Of a DNA stretch of 64,000 nt, positions 53,795 to 62,811 are shown one piece after another. A program made the position numbers and the translations under genes. Position 1 is the first letter of the stretch. The number at the start of each line of letters is the position of its first letter. The notes below the pieces were generated by a model, which was given only the letters and a program-made list of their open reading frames with translations, did no database searches and was not told the origin of the DNA. The DNA comes from Flagellimonas eckloniae. Lineage in GTDB: Bacteria > Bacteroidota > Bacteroidia > Flavobacteriales > Flavobacteriaceae. Where the stretch lies: NCBI RefSeq assembly GCF_001413955.1, contig NZ_LCTZ01000002.1, positions 744,001 through 808,000 of the forward strand. The letters are read 5' to 3'.

Positions 53795-55771
53795 ATGCGA
53801 TATCACATAGGAGATCTGAATCATCAAAAGTTGCTGGACTTGTACGCAGGAATGCTTAAGCCAAGAATGATAGAAGAAAAGATGCTGGTTTTGTTAAGAC
53901 AAGGCAAAATCTCCAAATGGTTCAGTGGTATAGGTCAAGAGGCCATATCCGTTGGAGTAACCAATGCATTGAAACAAGAGGAATATATTCTGCCCATGCA
54001 CCGAAATTTAGGTGTATTTACCTCAAGGGGAGTACCTCTTAATAGGCTTTTTGGGCAATGGCAAGGAAAACAAAGCGGGTTTACCCAGGGTAGAGATCGC
54101 AGCTTTCATTTTGGCACACAAGAATATAAAATTGTGGGTATGATATCCCATCTTGGCCCTCAATTAGGGGTTGCCGATGGTATTGCACTAGCAGATATGC
54201 TCGGAAGAAAGAAGAGAGTTACGGCTGTTTTTACTGGGGAAGGGGCTACCAGTGAAGGGGATTTTCATGAAGCTCTCAACATTGCATCTGTATGGAAACT
54301 TCCGGTTATTTTTTGTATCGAAAACAATGGCTATGGTCTTTCCACCCCGACCAATGAGCAGTACAATTGCAAGAATCTTGCCGATAGGGCCAAGGGGTAT
54401 GGAATGGAATCTCGGATTATTGATGGAAATAATGTTTTAGAGGTCTATTCAAAGGTAAATGAACTATGCAAATCCATTCGAAAAAGGCCAAGGCCTGTGC
54501 TGTTGGAATTTCAAACGTTTAGAATGCGTGGGCATGAGGAGGCTAGTGGGACAAAATATGTTCCAGAGAAATTGATGAAAAAGTGGGCAAAAAAGGACCC
54601 TATTGCAAACTACGAAGCTTTTTTGCTGAAAGAGAAGCTTATATCCCAAGAAGATATTGAGCGATTAAAAAGCGAAATTACTGAAGAAATCAATTCAAAT
54701 CTAAAACTTGCCTTTGAAGAACCCGCAATTGACATTATTGAAACTAAAGAATTAAATGATGTATACGAATATTTTGATTATGAACATATTGAATCAAAAG
54801 AAAAAATAAAAAACATTCGTTTTGTAGATGCGATTTCCGAGGGTTTGGAACAATCCATGGAGCGTTATAATGAATTGATTCTATTAGGTCAAGATATCGC
54901 GGATTATGGGGGTGTTTTTAAAATAACAGAAGGATTTACCTCCAAATTCGGAAAAAGTAGGGTCAGAAATACGCCAATTTGTGAATCGGCAGTAGTTTCC
55001 GCAGCAATGGGGCTCTCAATAAATGGGATGAAAGCTGTAATGGAGATGCAGTTTGCGGATTTTGCGACCTCTGGTTTTAATCCAATTGTAAATTATTTGG
55101 CAAAAGTACATTACAGATGGGGTGAAAAAGCGGACGTTGTTATTAGAATGCCCTGCGGGGGAGGCGTTGGAGCAGGACCGTTTCATTCCCAGACCAATGA
55201 AGCTTGGTTTACAAAGACTCCAGGGCTCAAGGTGGTCTATCCTGCCTTTCCATATGATGCAAAAGGATTGTTGAACACTGCAATAAGCGACCCCAACCCA
55301 GTACTGTTTTTTGAGCATAAAGGATTATATAGAAGCGTCTATGGAGATGTGCCAGTAGACTACTATACCCTACCTTTTGGAAAAGCCAGTCTGGTAAGCA
55401 CGGGAAATTCATTGTCGGTGGTCACCTATGGAGCTGGAGTGTATTGGGCTTTGGAAATTTTGGAAAAACATAAAGAAATTGATGCGGATCTTATAGATTT
55501 GCAAACACTTCAACCTCTCGATATAGAAACTGTTTACACCTCGGTGAAAAAAACAGGAAAACTAATTATTTTACAAGAAGATACATTGTTTGGTGGTATT
55601 GCCAGCGATATTTCAGCAATGGTTATGGAGCAATGCTTTGAACACTTGGATGCACCTGTAATGAGGGTTGGTAGTTTGGAAACACCAGTGCCTTTTGCTA
55701 AGGGACTCGAGGAGAATTACCTGCCCAAGCAGAGATTTGAAACACGTTTATTGGAACTCTTTGCCTATTGA
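53795..55771 (+). CDS. 2-oxoisovalerate dehydrogenase E1, alpha-beta fusion
   Basis: The 658-residue protein fuses the thiamine-pyrophosphate alpha part to the beta part (about residues 340-658). The alpha part has GQEAISVGV, FHFGTQEYKIVG and GEGATSEGDFHEALN followed by IENNGYGLSTP. The beta part has ISEGLEQSM, GQDIADYGGVFKITEG and EMQFADFATSGFNPIVN. It decarboxylates branched-chain 2-oxo acids, feeding branched-chain acyl-CoA to fatty-acid synthesis, which in flavobacteria supplies iso-fatty acids. Fused E1 is usual in this group. Monocistronic here. Confidence 0.93.
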   Translation: MRYHIGDLNHQKLLDLYAGMLKPRMIEEKMLVLLRQGKISKWFSGIGQEAISVGVTNALKQEEYILPMHRNLGVFTSRGVPLNRLFGQWQGKQSGFTQGRDRSFHFGTQEYKIVGMISHLGPQLGVADGIALADMLGRKKRVTAVFTGEGATSEGDFHEALNIASVWKLPVIFCIENNGYGLSTPTNEQYNCKNLADRAKGYGMESRIIDGNNVLEVYSKVNELCKSIRKRPRPVLLEFQTFRMRGHEEASGTKYVPEKLMKKWAKKDPIANYEAFLLKEKLISQEDIERLKSEITEEINSNLKLAFEEPAIDIIETKELNDVYEYFDYEHIESKEKIKNIRFVDAISEGLEQSMERYNELILLGQDIADYGGVFKITEGFTSKFGKSRVRNTPICESAVVSAAMGLSINGMKAVMEMQFADFATSGFNPIVNYLAKVHYRWGEKADVVIRMPCGGGVGAGPFHSQTNEAWFTKTPGLKVVYPAFPYDAKGLLNTAISDPNPVLFFEHKGLYRSVYGDVPVDYYTLPFGKASLVSTGNSLSVVTYGAGVYWALEILEKHKEIDADLIDLQTLQPLDIETVYTSVKKTGKLIILQEDTLFGGIASDISAMVMEQCFEHLDAPVMRVGSLETPVPFAKGLEENYLPKQRFETRLLELFAY

Positions 55772-55859
55772 ATGTATCATTTAAGGATAATTTAACATAT
55801 CCATATGAACAATATGGTGTCTCAATCGTATATACTTAAACTTATAACCTAAATTTCTT

Positions 55860-56345
55860 ATGGTAAAACAAACATTTTTATTTGTGGCATTATCATCGTT
55901 TATGATGATGTCATGCTCGGTTTCCAAAAATGCCAAGGCCCAGCGAAATCTTCTTAGTGGCACTTGGAGTTTGAACAATGTTTCTTATGAAAACAATACA
56001 GGTAATTTCAAGTCCGTAATTTTTAATGATGCAGAAGATATTTGTTTTGAAGGGAGCGATTGGTTCTTCAGGGATAATAACAGTACTGGGAGATACACAA
56101 TTTCTTCAAGTACCCTTTGTCAGGGTGGAGATCGTTTCTTTAGATGGTCTGTGGTAGAACCATCTCAAAACTACAGCAGTCAATTACAGTTTAAATTTAT
56201 TGATGAGAAACGCAAGGATATCTCAGGAGGTTTTGGATACCGCTTAACCATTGCTGCGATAAATGAGCAGGCAATGACACTTAAATCCAATGTAACAGTC
56301 GACGGAGAACTTGTTACAATAGTTTATGAATTCACAAAAAAATAA
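55860..56345 (+). CDS. Lipocalin-like lipoprotein
   Basis: A 161-residue lipoprotein (MMMSC lipobox) with the opening LLSGTWSLNNVSYENN and a small beta barrel as in 'lipocalin_4'-like proteins of Bacteroidota. It is 4 nt from the OmpA-family gene, so the two form an operon; both are outer-envelope lipoproteins. Function unknown. Confidence 0.78.
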   Translation: MVKQTFLFVALSSFMMMSCSVSKNAKAQRNLLSGTWSLNNVSYENNTGNFKSVIFNDAEDICFEGSDWFFRDNNSTGRYTISSSTLCQGGDRFFRWSVVEPSQNYSSQLQFKFIDEKRKDISGGFGYRLTIAAINEQAMTLKSNVTVDGELVTIVYEFTKK

Positions 56346-56349
56346 CTAG

Positions 56350-57042
56350 ATGAAAAATATAATATTTAAAAGTACTACGATTGTTCTGGCATTAAGTCTG
56401 ATAGTGAGCTGTAATGCAGTTCAAAATGCCAACAAAACACAGAAAGGCGCTGCAATAGGGGCTGCTGGAGGTGCTGTTATTGGAGGTATAATAGGCAATA
56501 ATGTAGGAAAGAACGGAAATACAGCTCTTGGAGCAATTATCGGAGCGGTTGTTGGCGGCGCGGCTGGAGGATATATCGGGAATAGAATGGATAAACAGGC
56601 AGAACGTATTGAAGAAGAGATTCCAGGAGCAGAGGTTACAAGGGTAGGTGAAGGAATCAACGTTACTTTCAATGAAGATGCGGGTGTTTACTTTGACACC
56701 AACAGGTCTGACGTTAAGGGAACTTCCGCTTCCACACTGGATAAATTAGCTGGAATATTTAAGGAATACCCGAATTCAAATGTCTTGGTTGAAGGTCATA
56801 CCGATAGCGCAGGTAGCGAAGAGTACAATTGGAGCCTTTCACAGCAAAGAGCTGAATCTGTAACCAGTTATTTGGTTTCCAAAGGGATTTCTAGCGGAAG
56901 GTTCACCACCAAATGGTATGGAGAAACCCAACCTCGTGAAAGTAATGAAACTGCTGAGGGCAAAGCGAAAAATAGACGTGTTGAATTGGCTATTGTTGCA
57001 AGTGAAGAGCTTAAACAAGAGGCTTACGAAAAAACAAACTAA
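56350..57042 (+). CDS. OmpA-family lipoprotein with glycine-zipper region
   Basis: The 230-residue protein has a lipobox (LSLIVSC), a glycine-zipper segment (GAAIGAAGGAVIGGIIGNN and GAIIGAVVGGAAGGYIGN, about residues 33-75), and a C-terminal OmpA peptidoglycan-binding domain with VEGHTDSAGSEEYNWSLSQQR (split: VEGHTDSAGSEEYN, LSQQRAESV) and AKNRRVELAI. It ties the outer membrane to the cell wall. A strong terminator follows its stop. Confidence 0.93.
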   Translation: MKNIIFKSTTIVLALSLIVSCNAVQNANKTQKGAAIGAAGGAVIGGIIGNNVGKNGNTALGAIIGAVVGGAAGGYIGNRMDKQAERIEEEIPGAEVTRVGEGINVTFNEDAGVYFDTNRSDVKGTSASTLDKLAGIFKEYPNSNVLVEGHTDSAGSEEYNWSLSQQRAESVTSYLVSKGISSGRFTTKWYGETQPRESNETAEGKAKNRRVELAIVASEELKQEAYEKTN

Positions 57043-57065
57043 AAATAAACAGAACATTTCTTTGG

Positions 57066-57094
57066 AAAACCGATGCAATTGCATCGGTTTTTTT
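57066..57094 (+). terminator. Strong intrinsic terminator after the OmpA-family gene
   Basis: AAAACCGATGC and GCATCGGTTTT form an 11-bp perfect stem around AATT, followed by a T-run. It ends only about 25 nt before the GTG that starts the lipid biosynthesis operon. Confidence 0.88.
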
Positions 57095-57119
57095 GTTTTT
57101 AAAGGGTTATCTTCATAAA

Positions 57120-58247
57120 GTGAATAGTCCCGAAGTACTTATTATTGGAGGTGGTCTGGCAGGATTAACAGCTGCTTTGGATTTGGCGAATAAAGGAAAA
57201 GAGGTATTGGTCATTGAAAAGAACCTATATCCAAATCATAAAGTATGTGGTGAATATGTATCCAATGAGGTGTTACCATATTTAGAGTATTTGGGTATAG
57301 CATTTAATGACTTTCAGTTGCCAAAAATCGACACATTTCAACTCAGCACACAAGCAGGTAAATTAGTTCAGGTGAATTTGCCATTGGGCGGTTTTGGTAT
57401 TAGTCGCTATACCTTGGATAATCAACTTTACATTCTAGCAAAGAAAAGGGGAGTTGTTTTTCTTTTTGATACCGTAACGGAGGTGCAGTATGTACAGGAT
57501 AATTTTTCGGTAATGCTATCCACGAAACAAAAAATAACCTGTAAAGTTGTTTTAGGGGCATTTGGCAAGCGTTCCAATCTTGATGTAAAGCTGAAACGAA
57601 ATTTTATCCAACAGAAATCTCCCTGGTTGGGAATAAAATCCCATTATGAAAATACGGGGCACCCATCAAACGTTGTAGGACTTCATAATTTCCCAGGGGG
57701 TTATGGTGGGCTTTCCAAAATAGAGGATGGAAGCATAAATTTCTGTTGCTTGGTTCGTTACGATGATTTTAAAACAGAAGGTGATATTGCTTCATTTTAT
57801 AAAAAGATTGCTTCGCAAAATCCAATATTGAAGGATTTCCTATCAAACGCAAAATCAAAATTTGAAAAACCTTTAAGCATTGCACAGATTTCTTTTGAAA
57901 GAAAGAAAGCAATTGAAAACCATGTTTTGATGTGTGGCGACACGGCAGGTTTAATTCACCCTCTTTGTGGTAACGGAATGGCAATGGCAATACATAGTGC
58001 GAAATTAGCAGCCGATCAAGTGGTGATTTTTTTGGAAAAAGCTAATTTCACCCGAGAAGATATGGAAAAAGAGTATCAAGCCCTTTGGGAAAAGAATTTT
58101 AAAAACAGATTATGGATGGGTAGGCAATTACAAACCCTTATGATGCATACCAATTGGTTTAATTTTGGAATGAATACCGTGGCAAATTCTAAATTGATGC
58201 TCCGTAGTTTGATTAGGAATACGCATGGAAACCCAATTTTGAGTTAA
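57120..58247 (+). CDS. FAD-dependent oxidoreductase, geranylgeranyl-reductase/hydroxylase-like (first gene of lipid operon)
   Basis: About 375 residues, with an N-terminal dinucleotide motif VLIIGGGLAGLTAALDLANKG and LVIEKN (FAD). HKVCGEYVSNEVL follows, and the second FAD motif LMCGDTAGLIHPLCGNGMAMA near residue 272. It belongs to the flavoprotein group that includes geranylgeranyl reductases and aromatic hydroxylases. With a type III PKS it could hydroxylate the aromatic ring, like SrsC, or saturate a lipid chain. The frame is open from 57093, but that region is the terminator stem; the GTG at 57120-57122 (MNSPEVLIIGGG) is the fitting start. The stop shares a base with the next ATG (TAATG). 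Confidence 0.87.
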   Translation: MNSPEVLIIGGGLAGLTAALDLANKGKEVLVIEKNLYPNHKVCGEYVSNEVLPYLEYLGIAFNDFQLPKIDTFQLSTQAGKLVQVNLPLGGFGISRYTLDNQLYILAKKRGVVFLFDTVTEVQYVQDNFSVMLSTKQKITCKVVLGAFGKRSNLDVKLKRNFIQQKSPWLGIKSHYENTGHPSNVVGLHNFPGGYGGLSKIEDGSINFCCLVRYDDFKTEGDIASFYKKIASQNPILKDFLSNAKSKFEKPLSIAQISFERKKAIENHVLMCGDTAGLIHPLCGNGMAMAIHSAKLAADQVVIFLEKANFTREDMEKEYQALWEKNFKNRLWMGRQLQTLMMHTNWFNFGMNTVANSKLMLRSLIRNTHGNPILS

Positions 58248-58960
58248 TGGATTTTTCAGTAAGAAGTAGAGAACTGGAACTCATGGACAATCCAGATATG
58301 GGATTTGACACACTAAGTGATGCCTATGCAGACATTAATAGATGCAATAGGTTGCTGGGAGGAGAGTCAATTACAATAAATGCGGTTTGGAATCTGGTTA
58401 AATTGGACATTAAAAAATCGTATACGATTTTAGATATGGGCTGTGGAGATGGAACCATGCTTCGGAAACTTTCTACTTTTCTCAGTGAAAAAGGCGTTTC
58501 GCACAGTATGACAGGAATAGACTTAAGAGATGATGTTTTACACATTGCAAGCCAAAAATCATTGGATTTTTCTAATATAGAGTTCATGAAAGTTGACATT
58601 CTAAAGGCTGATTCTTCTCTTTCATGCGATATCTTGATCAACACATTGACCATGCATCATTTTGAAGAGGAGCGTATAGACGCTTTTTTAAACAAGTTTG
58701 TAAGCTTGGCCAAGGTTGGGGTGGTAATAAATGACCTTCAACGTAGCAGGTTGGCATATTCCCTTTTTCAAGTATTTGGTTTTTTCTTCATAAAGACCGA
58801 TTTGGCAAAATACGATGGGTTAGTGTCCATAAGTAAAGGTTTTCGGAAGCATGAACTTATCGCTTTATCAAAAAAAATACCAAGTGTTATGCATGAAATT
58901 AAATGGAAATGGGCATTTCGGTATGTATGGGTAATGAAATTTAATCGACAGACTAATTAA
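58247..58960 (+). CDS. Class I methyltransferase of the type III PKS operon
   Basis: A 237-residue SAM-dependent methyltransferase: motif I LDMGCGDGTMLRKL (about 64-77), the acidic strand-2 end MTGIDLRDD (about 93-101), and motif with LINTLTMHHFEEERI. The C-terminal part is hydrophobic (SLFQVFGFFFIKT), consistent with a lipid substrate. It overlaps both neighbours by TAATG, so its translation is coupled to theirs. Its likely substrate is the PKS product, as with SrsB in Streptomyces griseus. Confidence 0.87.
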   Translation: MDFSVRSRELELMDNPDMGFDTLSDAYADINRCNRLLGGESITINAVWNLVKLDIKKSYTILDMGCGDGTMLRKLSTFLSEKGVSHSMTGIDLRDDVLHIASQKSLDFSNIEFMKVDILKADSSLSCDILINTLTMHHFEEERIDAFLNKFVSLAKVGVVINDLQRSRLAYSLFQVFGFFFIKTDLAKYDGLVSISKGFRKHELIALSKKIPSVMHEIKWKWAFRYVWVMKFNRQTN

Positions 58961-60015
58961 TGAATGCAGTTCACATAGTAGAGGTGTCAAAACAGTTACC
59001 AAAGTATAGCAGAAAAACCTCGGATATAATCCCTTTTATTGATGGTTGGCTTTCGGGTCAAGACAGTCGTTTTAGAAGAAAAGTGGTCAAAATATTTGAA
59101 GGGGCCGGTGTGGATTGCCGTTATGGGATTATGGATATTGATGAGGTCTTTACCGCGACCTCCTTTGAAGAGAAAAATGCCATTTATGCCAGGGAAGTAA
59201 AAGTTCTAGGCGAGCAGGTGCTTGAAAAAGCATTAAAAGGCGCTCAATGGGAGCCTGAATCGTTGGATTATATTATTACAGTAAGCTGTACGGGTATTAT
59301 GATTCCTTCTTTGGATGCATATTTGGTCAACTCATTGGGATTACGACAGGATATTGTTAGACTTCCTGTTACAGAAATGGGATGCGCAGCTGGAGTTTCC
59401 GGTTTAATTTATGCCTCTAACTTCCTTAAATCCAATCCGGGAAAACGGGCGGCTATTATCGCTGTAGAAAGTCCCACAGCAACCTTTCAATTAAATGATT
59501 TTTCAATGGCCAATATGGTGAGTGCAGCCATATTCGGGGATGGCGCGGCATGCGTGCTGCTATCCTCCGAAGCTGAAGGACAGGGGCCTAGAATTATCGG
59601 CGAAGAAATGTATCATTTCACCAATGCCACACATTTAATGGGCTTTGATTTGACAAATACCGGTTTAAAGATGATTTTAGACCCCGCTGTCCCTGAAATA
59701 ATAGCGAAGTATTTTCCAGAAATCGTCCACCCTTTTTTAGAGAAATTTGATTCTAATATTGAAAAAGTAGAACATTTAATTTTTCACCCTGGAGGAAAGA
59801 AAATTGTACAGACTGTTGAAGAATTGTTTGGTAAATTGGGAAAGAATATTGATGATACCAGAGACGTGTTGCATAGCTATGGTAATATGAGCAGTGTTAC
59901 CGTACTTTATGTTTTGGAACGTTTTTTAAGTAAAGAAATCAAAAAAGGAGAGCAGGGCATGGTATTGAGTTTTGGCCCTGGGTTTTCCGCACAGCGTTTA
60001 CTATTGGAATGGTAA
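58960..60015 (+). CDS. Type III polyketide synthase
   Basis: A 351-residue chalcone-synthase-superfamily enzyme with the intact triad C142 (EMGCAAG), H276 (FHPGGKK) and N309 (YGNMSS), at spacing 134 and 33. It extends an acyl starter with malonyl-CoA and cyclises the product to a resorcinol, phloroglucinol or pyrone. Other features are DSRFRRKV near residue 35 and the C-terminal LSFGPGFSAQRLLLEW. In the operon it is flanked by a methyltransferase upstream and a set of type II fatty-acid genes downstream, which suggests a fatty-acyl starter made by that set. Cytosolic or membrane-associated. Confidence 0.95.
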   Translation: MNAVHIVEVSKQLPKYSRKTSDIIPFIDGWLSGQDSRFRRKVVKIFEGAGVDCRYGIMDIDEVFTATSFEEKNAIYAREVKVLGEQVLEKALKGAQWEPESLDYIITVSCTGIMIPSLDAYLVNSLGLRQDIVRLPVTEMGCAAGVSGLIYASNFLKSNPGKRAAIIAVESPTATFQLNDFSMANMVSAAIFGDGAACVLLSSEAEGQGPRIIGEEMYHFTNATHLMGFDLTNTGLKMILDPAVPEIIAKYFPEIVHPFLEKFDSNIEKVEHLIFHPGGKKIVQTVEELFGKLGKNIDDTRDVLHSYGNMSSVTVLYVLERFLSKEIKKGEQGMVLSFGPGFSAQRLLLEW

Positions 60016-60030
60016 TACTATTTTAAAGAA

Positions 60031-60810
60031 ATGGAAAATCGACCTGAATGGGCTTTAATATTGGGAGGTAGCAGTGGATTGGGCCTCGCTACTGCAAAGA
60101 AATTGGCAAAAGAAGGATTTCATATATTGATTGTGCACCGAGACAGGAAATCTGATTTGGAGACCATCCAAAAAGACTTTGAAGAAATAGCAGTAAAAAG
60201 CATACTTCATAGTTTTAACCAAGATGCCACTAATCCCGTAAAGCGTAATGAATTGATTCAAGAAGTTAAAGAATTGATTGGGATTGATAAGATAAGAGTG
60301 TTGGTTCATAGCATTGCTAAAGGAAACTTAAAGCCAATGCAAGGTGAAAGTGATAAAATACTCAGCAATCAAGATTTTCATTTGACCATTGATGCGATGG
60401 CAATAAGTCTTTATGATTGGGTAGATACCTTGGTTGAAGAGAAATTGTTTGCAGAAGATGCACGAGTAATTGCGTTTACCAGTGAGGGTAACTCAAAGGC
60501 CTGGAAAAATTACGCGGCGGTCTCCGCCGCTAAGGCCGCATTGGAGGCGATAACACGGAATATCGCCTTGGAGTTTGCACAAGTTGGCATAAAAGCCAAT
60601 TGTATTCAGGCCGGTGTTACGGACACTAGGTCACTGCAGATGATTCCCAATAGCGATATTCTTAAAAAAGAAGCTTTAAAACGAAGCCCCAACAATAGAC
60701 TTACAACACCCGAAGATGTTGCTAACGTGGTTTATCTGTTAACACGTGAAGAAGCAAAATGGATTACAGGAACTGTGCTAAAAGTTGATGGAGGAGAAAG
60801 CTTGCAATAA
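60031..60810 (+). CDS. Enoyl-ACP-reductase-like SDR (FabI/FabL type)
   Basis: A 259-residue SDR with ILGGSSGLGLATA (cofactor), VHSIAKG in the position of FabI's HSIA, and Y161-x6-K168 (YAAVSAAK). The Y-x6-K spacing marks enoyl-ACP reductases (FabI/FabL), whereas ketoreductases have Y-x3-K. The block NIALEFAQVGIKANCIQAG and the terminal VLKVDGGESL are close to FabL. It would reduce the enoyl-ACP made by the neighbouring dehydratase with NAD(P)H. No ketoreductase lies in the operon, so that step probably uses the housekeeping FabG. Confidence 0.85.
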   Translation: MENRPEWALILGGSSGLGLATAKKLAKEGFHILIVHRDRKSDLETIQKDFEEIAVKSILHSFNQDATNPVKRNELIQEVKELIGIDKIRVLVHSIAKGNLKPMQGESDKILSNQDFHLTIDAMAISLYDWVDTLVEEKLFAEDARVIAFTSEGNSKAWKNYAAVSAAKAALEAITRNIALEFAQVGIKANCIQAGVTDTRSLQMIPNSDILKKEALKRSPNNRLTTPEDVANVVYLLTREEAKWITGTVLKVDGGESLQ

Positions 60811-60814
60811 GATT

Positions 60815-61279
60815 ATGACTTCAAAAGAAATACTTTCGCAATTACCATACAGTGAACCGTTCCTTTTTGTGGATGAAATCGACTTTGTTGATGAAAATGG
60901 TGTGGAGGGGAGATATACATTTAAAAAGACTTCTCATTTTTATCAAGGTCATTTTAAAGATTATCCCATAACACCAGGTGTACTATTAACCGAGTGCTGC
61001 GCTCAAATTGGCTTGGTATGTCTCGGGATTTATCTTTTAAAGGGAAGAACTAAAACTTCTGACATAAATGAAAACACACTCCAAATAGCAATGAGTAGCT
61101 CGGAAATGGAGTTTTATTTACCGGTATCTCCTGGTGAAACCGTGAAAGTGGTCTCTGAAAAAAAATATTTTCGATTTAATAAGTTGAAATGTAACGTTAA
61201 GCTTTTTAATTCTGAAAAGAAATTGGTTTGCAAAGGCGTTTTAGCTGGAATGTTTAAACAAACTTCGGATGGAAAATAG
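60815..61279 (+). CDS. FabZ-like 3-hydroxyacyl-ACP dehydratase
   Basis: A 154-residue hot-dog-fold protein: LPYSEPFLFVDEI at the start, then YQGHFKDYPITPGVLLTECCAQIG, matching FabZ with catalytic His in GHF and Glu in LLTE. It starts at the ATG 60815-60817, 4 nt after the reductase stop, although the frame opens earlier. The stop overlaps the start of the ketosynthase by 11 bp. It forms the double bond that the neighbouring reductase removes. The cysteine pair after the active Glu is unusual for FabZ. Confidence 0.9.
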   Translation: MTSKEILSQLPYSEPFLFVDEIDFVDENGVEGRYTFKKTSHFYQGHFKDYPITPGVLLTECCAQIGLVCLGIYLLKGRTKTSDINENTLQIAMSSSEMEFYLPVSPGETVKVVSEKKYFRFNKLKCNVKLFNSEKKLVCKGVLAGMFKQTSDGK

Positions 61280-62546
61280 GGTAGTGGTTACAGGTTTAGG
61301 GGTTTGCGCCCCAAATGGGACTGGTATTCCAGAGTTTACCTCATCCTTAAAACAAGGAAGCTGTGGAATACGTTTTCATTCAGAACTTGAAAAATTAAAA
61401 TTTGGATGTCAAATAGCTGGAAAACCGAATATTAATAACATTAATCTAAATAATTACTTCACTAATGTTCAATTAAGGGGATTGAATGCAAGTGGGATGT
61501 TTTACGGCGTAATCGCGGGTAAGGATGCTTGGGAAAATGCAGGTTTGTCACCTTTGGGTTCAGAAAGCCCAGATTGGGACAGTGGCGTGATTTTTGGCAC
61601 GGGAATTCTTGGAGTGGATAAGTTTAGAGAGGCCATATATCAAGTTGATGAAGGTAATGTGAGACGATTGGGCAGTACCTCGGTAGTCCAAACCATGGCT
61701 AGTGGCATCAGTGCTTATCTCGGGGGTATGCTGGGTTGTGGAAATCAAGTCACCACCAATTCATCAGCTTGTACAACGGGAACAGAAGCCATATTAATGG
61801 GGTATGAGCGTATTAAATCTAAAAAGGCATCAAGAATGCTGGTGGGGAGTTGCAGTGATAGTGGTCCCTATGTTTGGGGAGGCTTTGATGCTATGCGTAT
61901 ACTTCCAAGAAGTTTTAATGATAACCCAACCAAAGCAAGCAGGCCACTAAGTGAGACTGCTTCAGGATTTGTCCCGGGAAGTGGGGCAGGAGCCTTGGTG
62001 TTGGAGTCATTAGAAAGTGCAAAACGTCGTGGTGCGGCCATTTACGGAGAAATTGTCGGTGGTGCTATTAATAGTGGTGGACAACGTGGAGGGGGAACGA
62101 TGACGGCACCAAATAATGACGCGGTGGTTCGTTGCATTCAGGCCGCAATTAAAGATGCTGGTGTTAATGCGGATGAAATAGATGTAGTAAATGGGCATCT
62201 GACAGCCACCACAAAAGACCCAATGGAGATACAAAACTGGTGTAATGCGCTTGGGCGATCTGGAATGGATTTTCCCTATATAAATTCTTTCAAGGGAATG
62301 TTCGGACATTGTTTGGCTGCTGCCGGAAGTATTGAATGTGTTGGTACATTACTTCAATTCAAGGAGAATCAAGTTTTTGGAAACGTAAATTGTGAGGATG
62401 TGCACCCAGAAATAAGTAAAATTATAGACACGTCTAGAATTCCTCAAGCTACAATCAATTTTGCTCCCAGAATTATTGCAAAAGCAAGTTTCGGTTTTGG
62501 GGATGTAAATGCTTGTGTCATTTTTAAAGCTTTTGGTCAAGATTAA
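61269..62546 (+). CDS. Beta-ketoacyl-ACP synthase (KAS II-like) of the lipid operon
   Basis: A 425-residue condensing enzyme with the Cys-His-His triad C168 (SSACTTG), H310 (VNGHLTATTKDPME) and H347 (KGMFGHCLAAAG). The first histidine block reads NGHLTAT rather than the usual NAHGTST, an atypical loop. It would elongate acyl chains on the operon's own carrier protein. The start at 61269 overlaps the dehydratase end and there is a 16-nt gap to the ACP gene. A chain-length-factor partner is not present. Confidence 0.92.
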   Translation: MENRVVVTGLGVCAPNGTGIPEFTSSLKQGSCGIRFHSELEKLKFGCQIAGKPNINNINLNNYFTNVQLRGLNASGMFYGVIAGKDAWENAGLSPLGSESPDWDSGVIFGTGILGVDKFREAIYQVDEGNVRRLGSTSVVQTMASGISAYLGGMLGCGNQVTTNSSACTTGTEAILMGYERIKSKKASRMLVGSCSDSGPYVWGGFDAMRILPRSFNDNPTKASRPLSETASGFVPGSGAGALVLESLESAKRRGAAIYGEIVGGAINSGGQRGGGTMTAPNNDAVVRCIQAAIKDAGVNADEIDVVNGHLTATTKDPMEIQNWCNALGRSGMDFPYINSFKGMFGHCLAAAGSIECVGTLLQFKENQVFGNVNCEDVHPEISKIIDTSRIPQATINFAPRIIAKASFGFGDVNACVIFKAFGQD

Positions 62547-62562
62547 ATTCTTAATATTGAAA

Positions 62563-62811
62563 ATGCAAGAACGATATCAAAAATTAAAGGAAATAGTTCA
62601 AATCTACCTGCCGGATGATGTTTCTGCAGATGATATACAATTGGAAAGCAACTTTACACAGGAACTGAACATTAACTCTGCAAATTTGGTGGATATTGTT
62701 CTGGATGTTGAAGATGCTTTTGACATTATGTTGGAGAATGAGGATATGGACGGAATGCTAACTGTAGCAGACGCATTAAAAATCATAGACACAAAAATAG
62801 CCGATAAATGA
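62563..62811 (+). CDS. Acyl carrier protein of the lipid operon
   Basis: An 82-residue carrier protein starting at ATG 62563 (the frame opens earlier inside the ketosynthase end). The phosphopantetheine site is probably S39 in LNINSANLVDIVLDVED; the usual DSL is replaced by NSA, so it is a divergent carrier rather than the housekeeping AcpP. The acidic helix II (DIVLDVEDAFD) is conserved. Its stop overlaps the next start as ATGA. Confidence 0.9.
   Translation: MQERYQKLKEIVQIYLPDDVSADDIQLESNFTQELNINSANLVDIVLDVEDAFDIMLENEDMDGMLTVADALKIIDTKIADK

Noticed and set aside
57093..57119. Upstream start of the FAD oxidoreductase
   Set aside because: It lies in the terminator stem; the GTG at 57120 starts just before the FAD motif.
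60031..60810. Ketoreductase (FabG) assignment for the SDR
   Set aside because: The Tyr-Lys spacing is Y-x6-K, as in FabI/FabL, not Y-x3-K.
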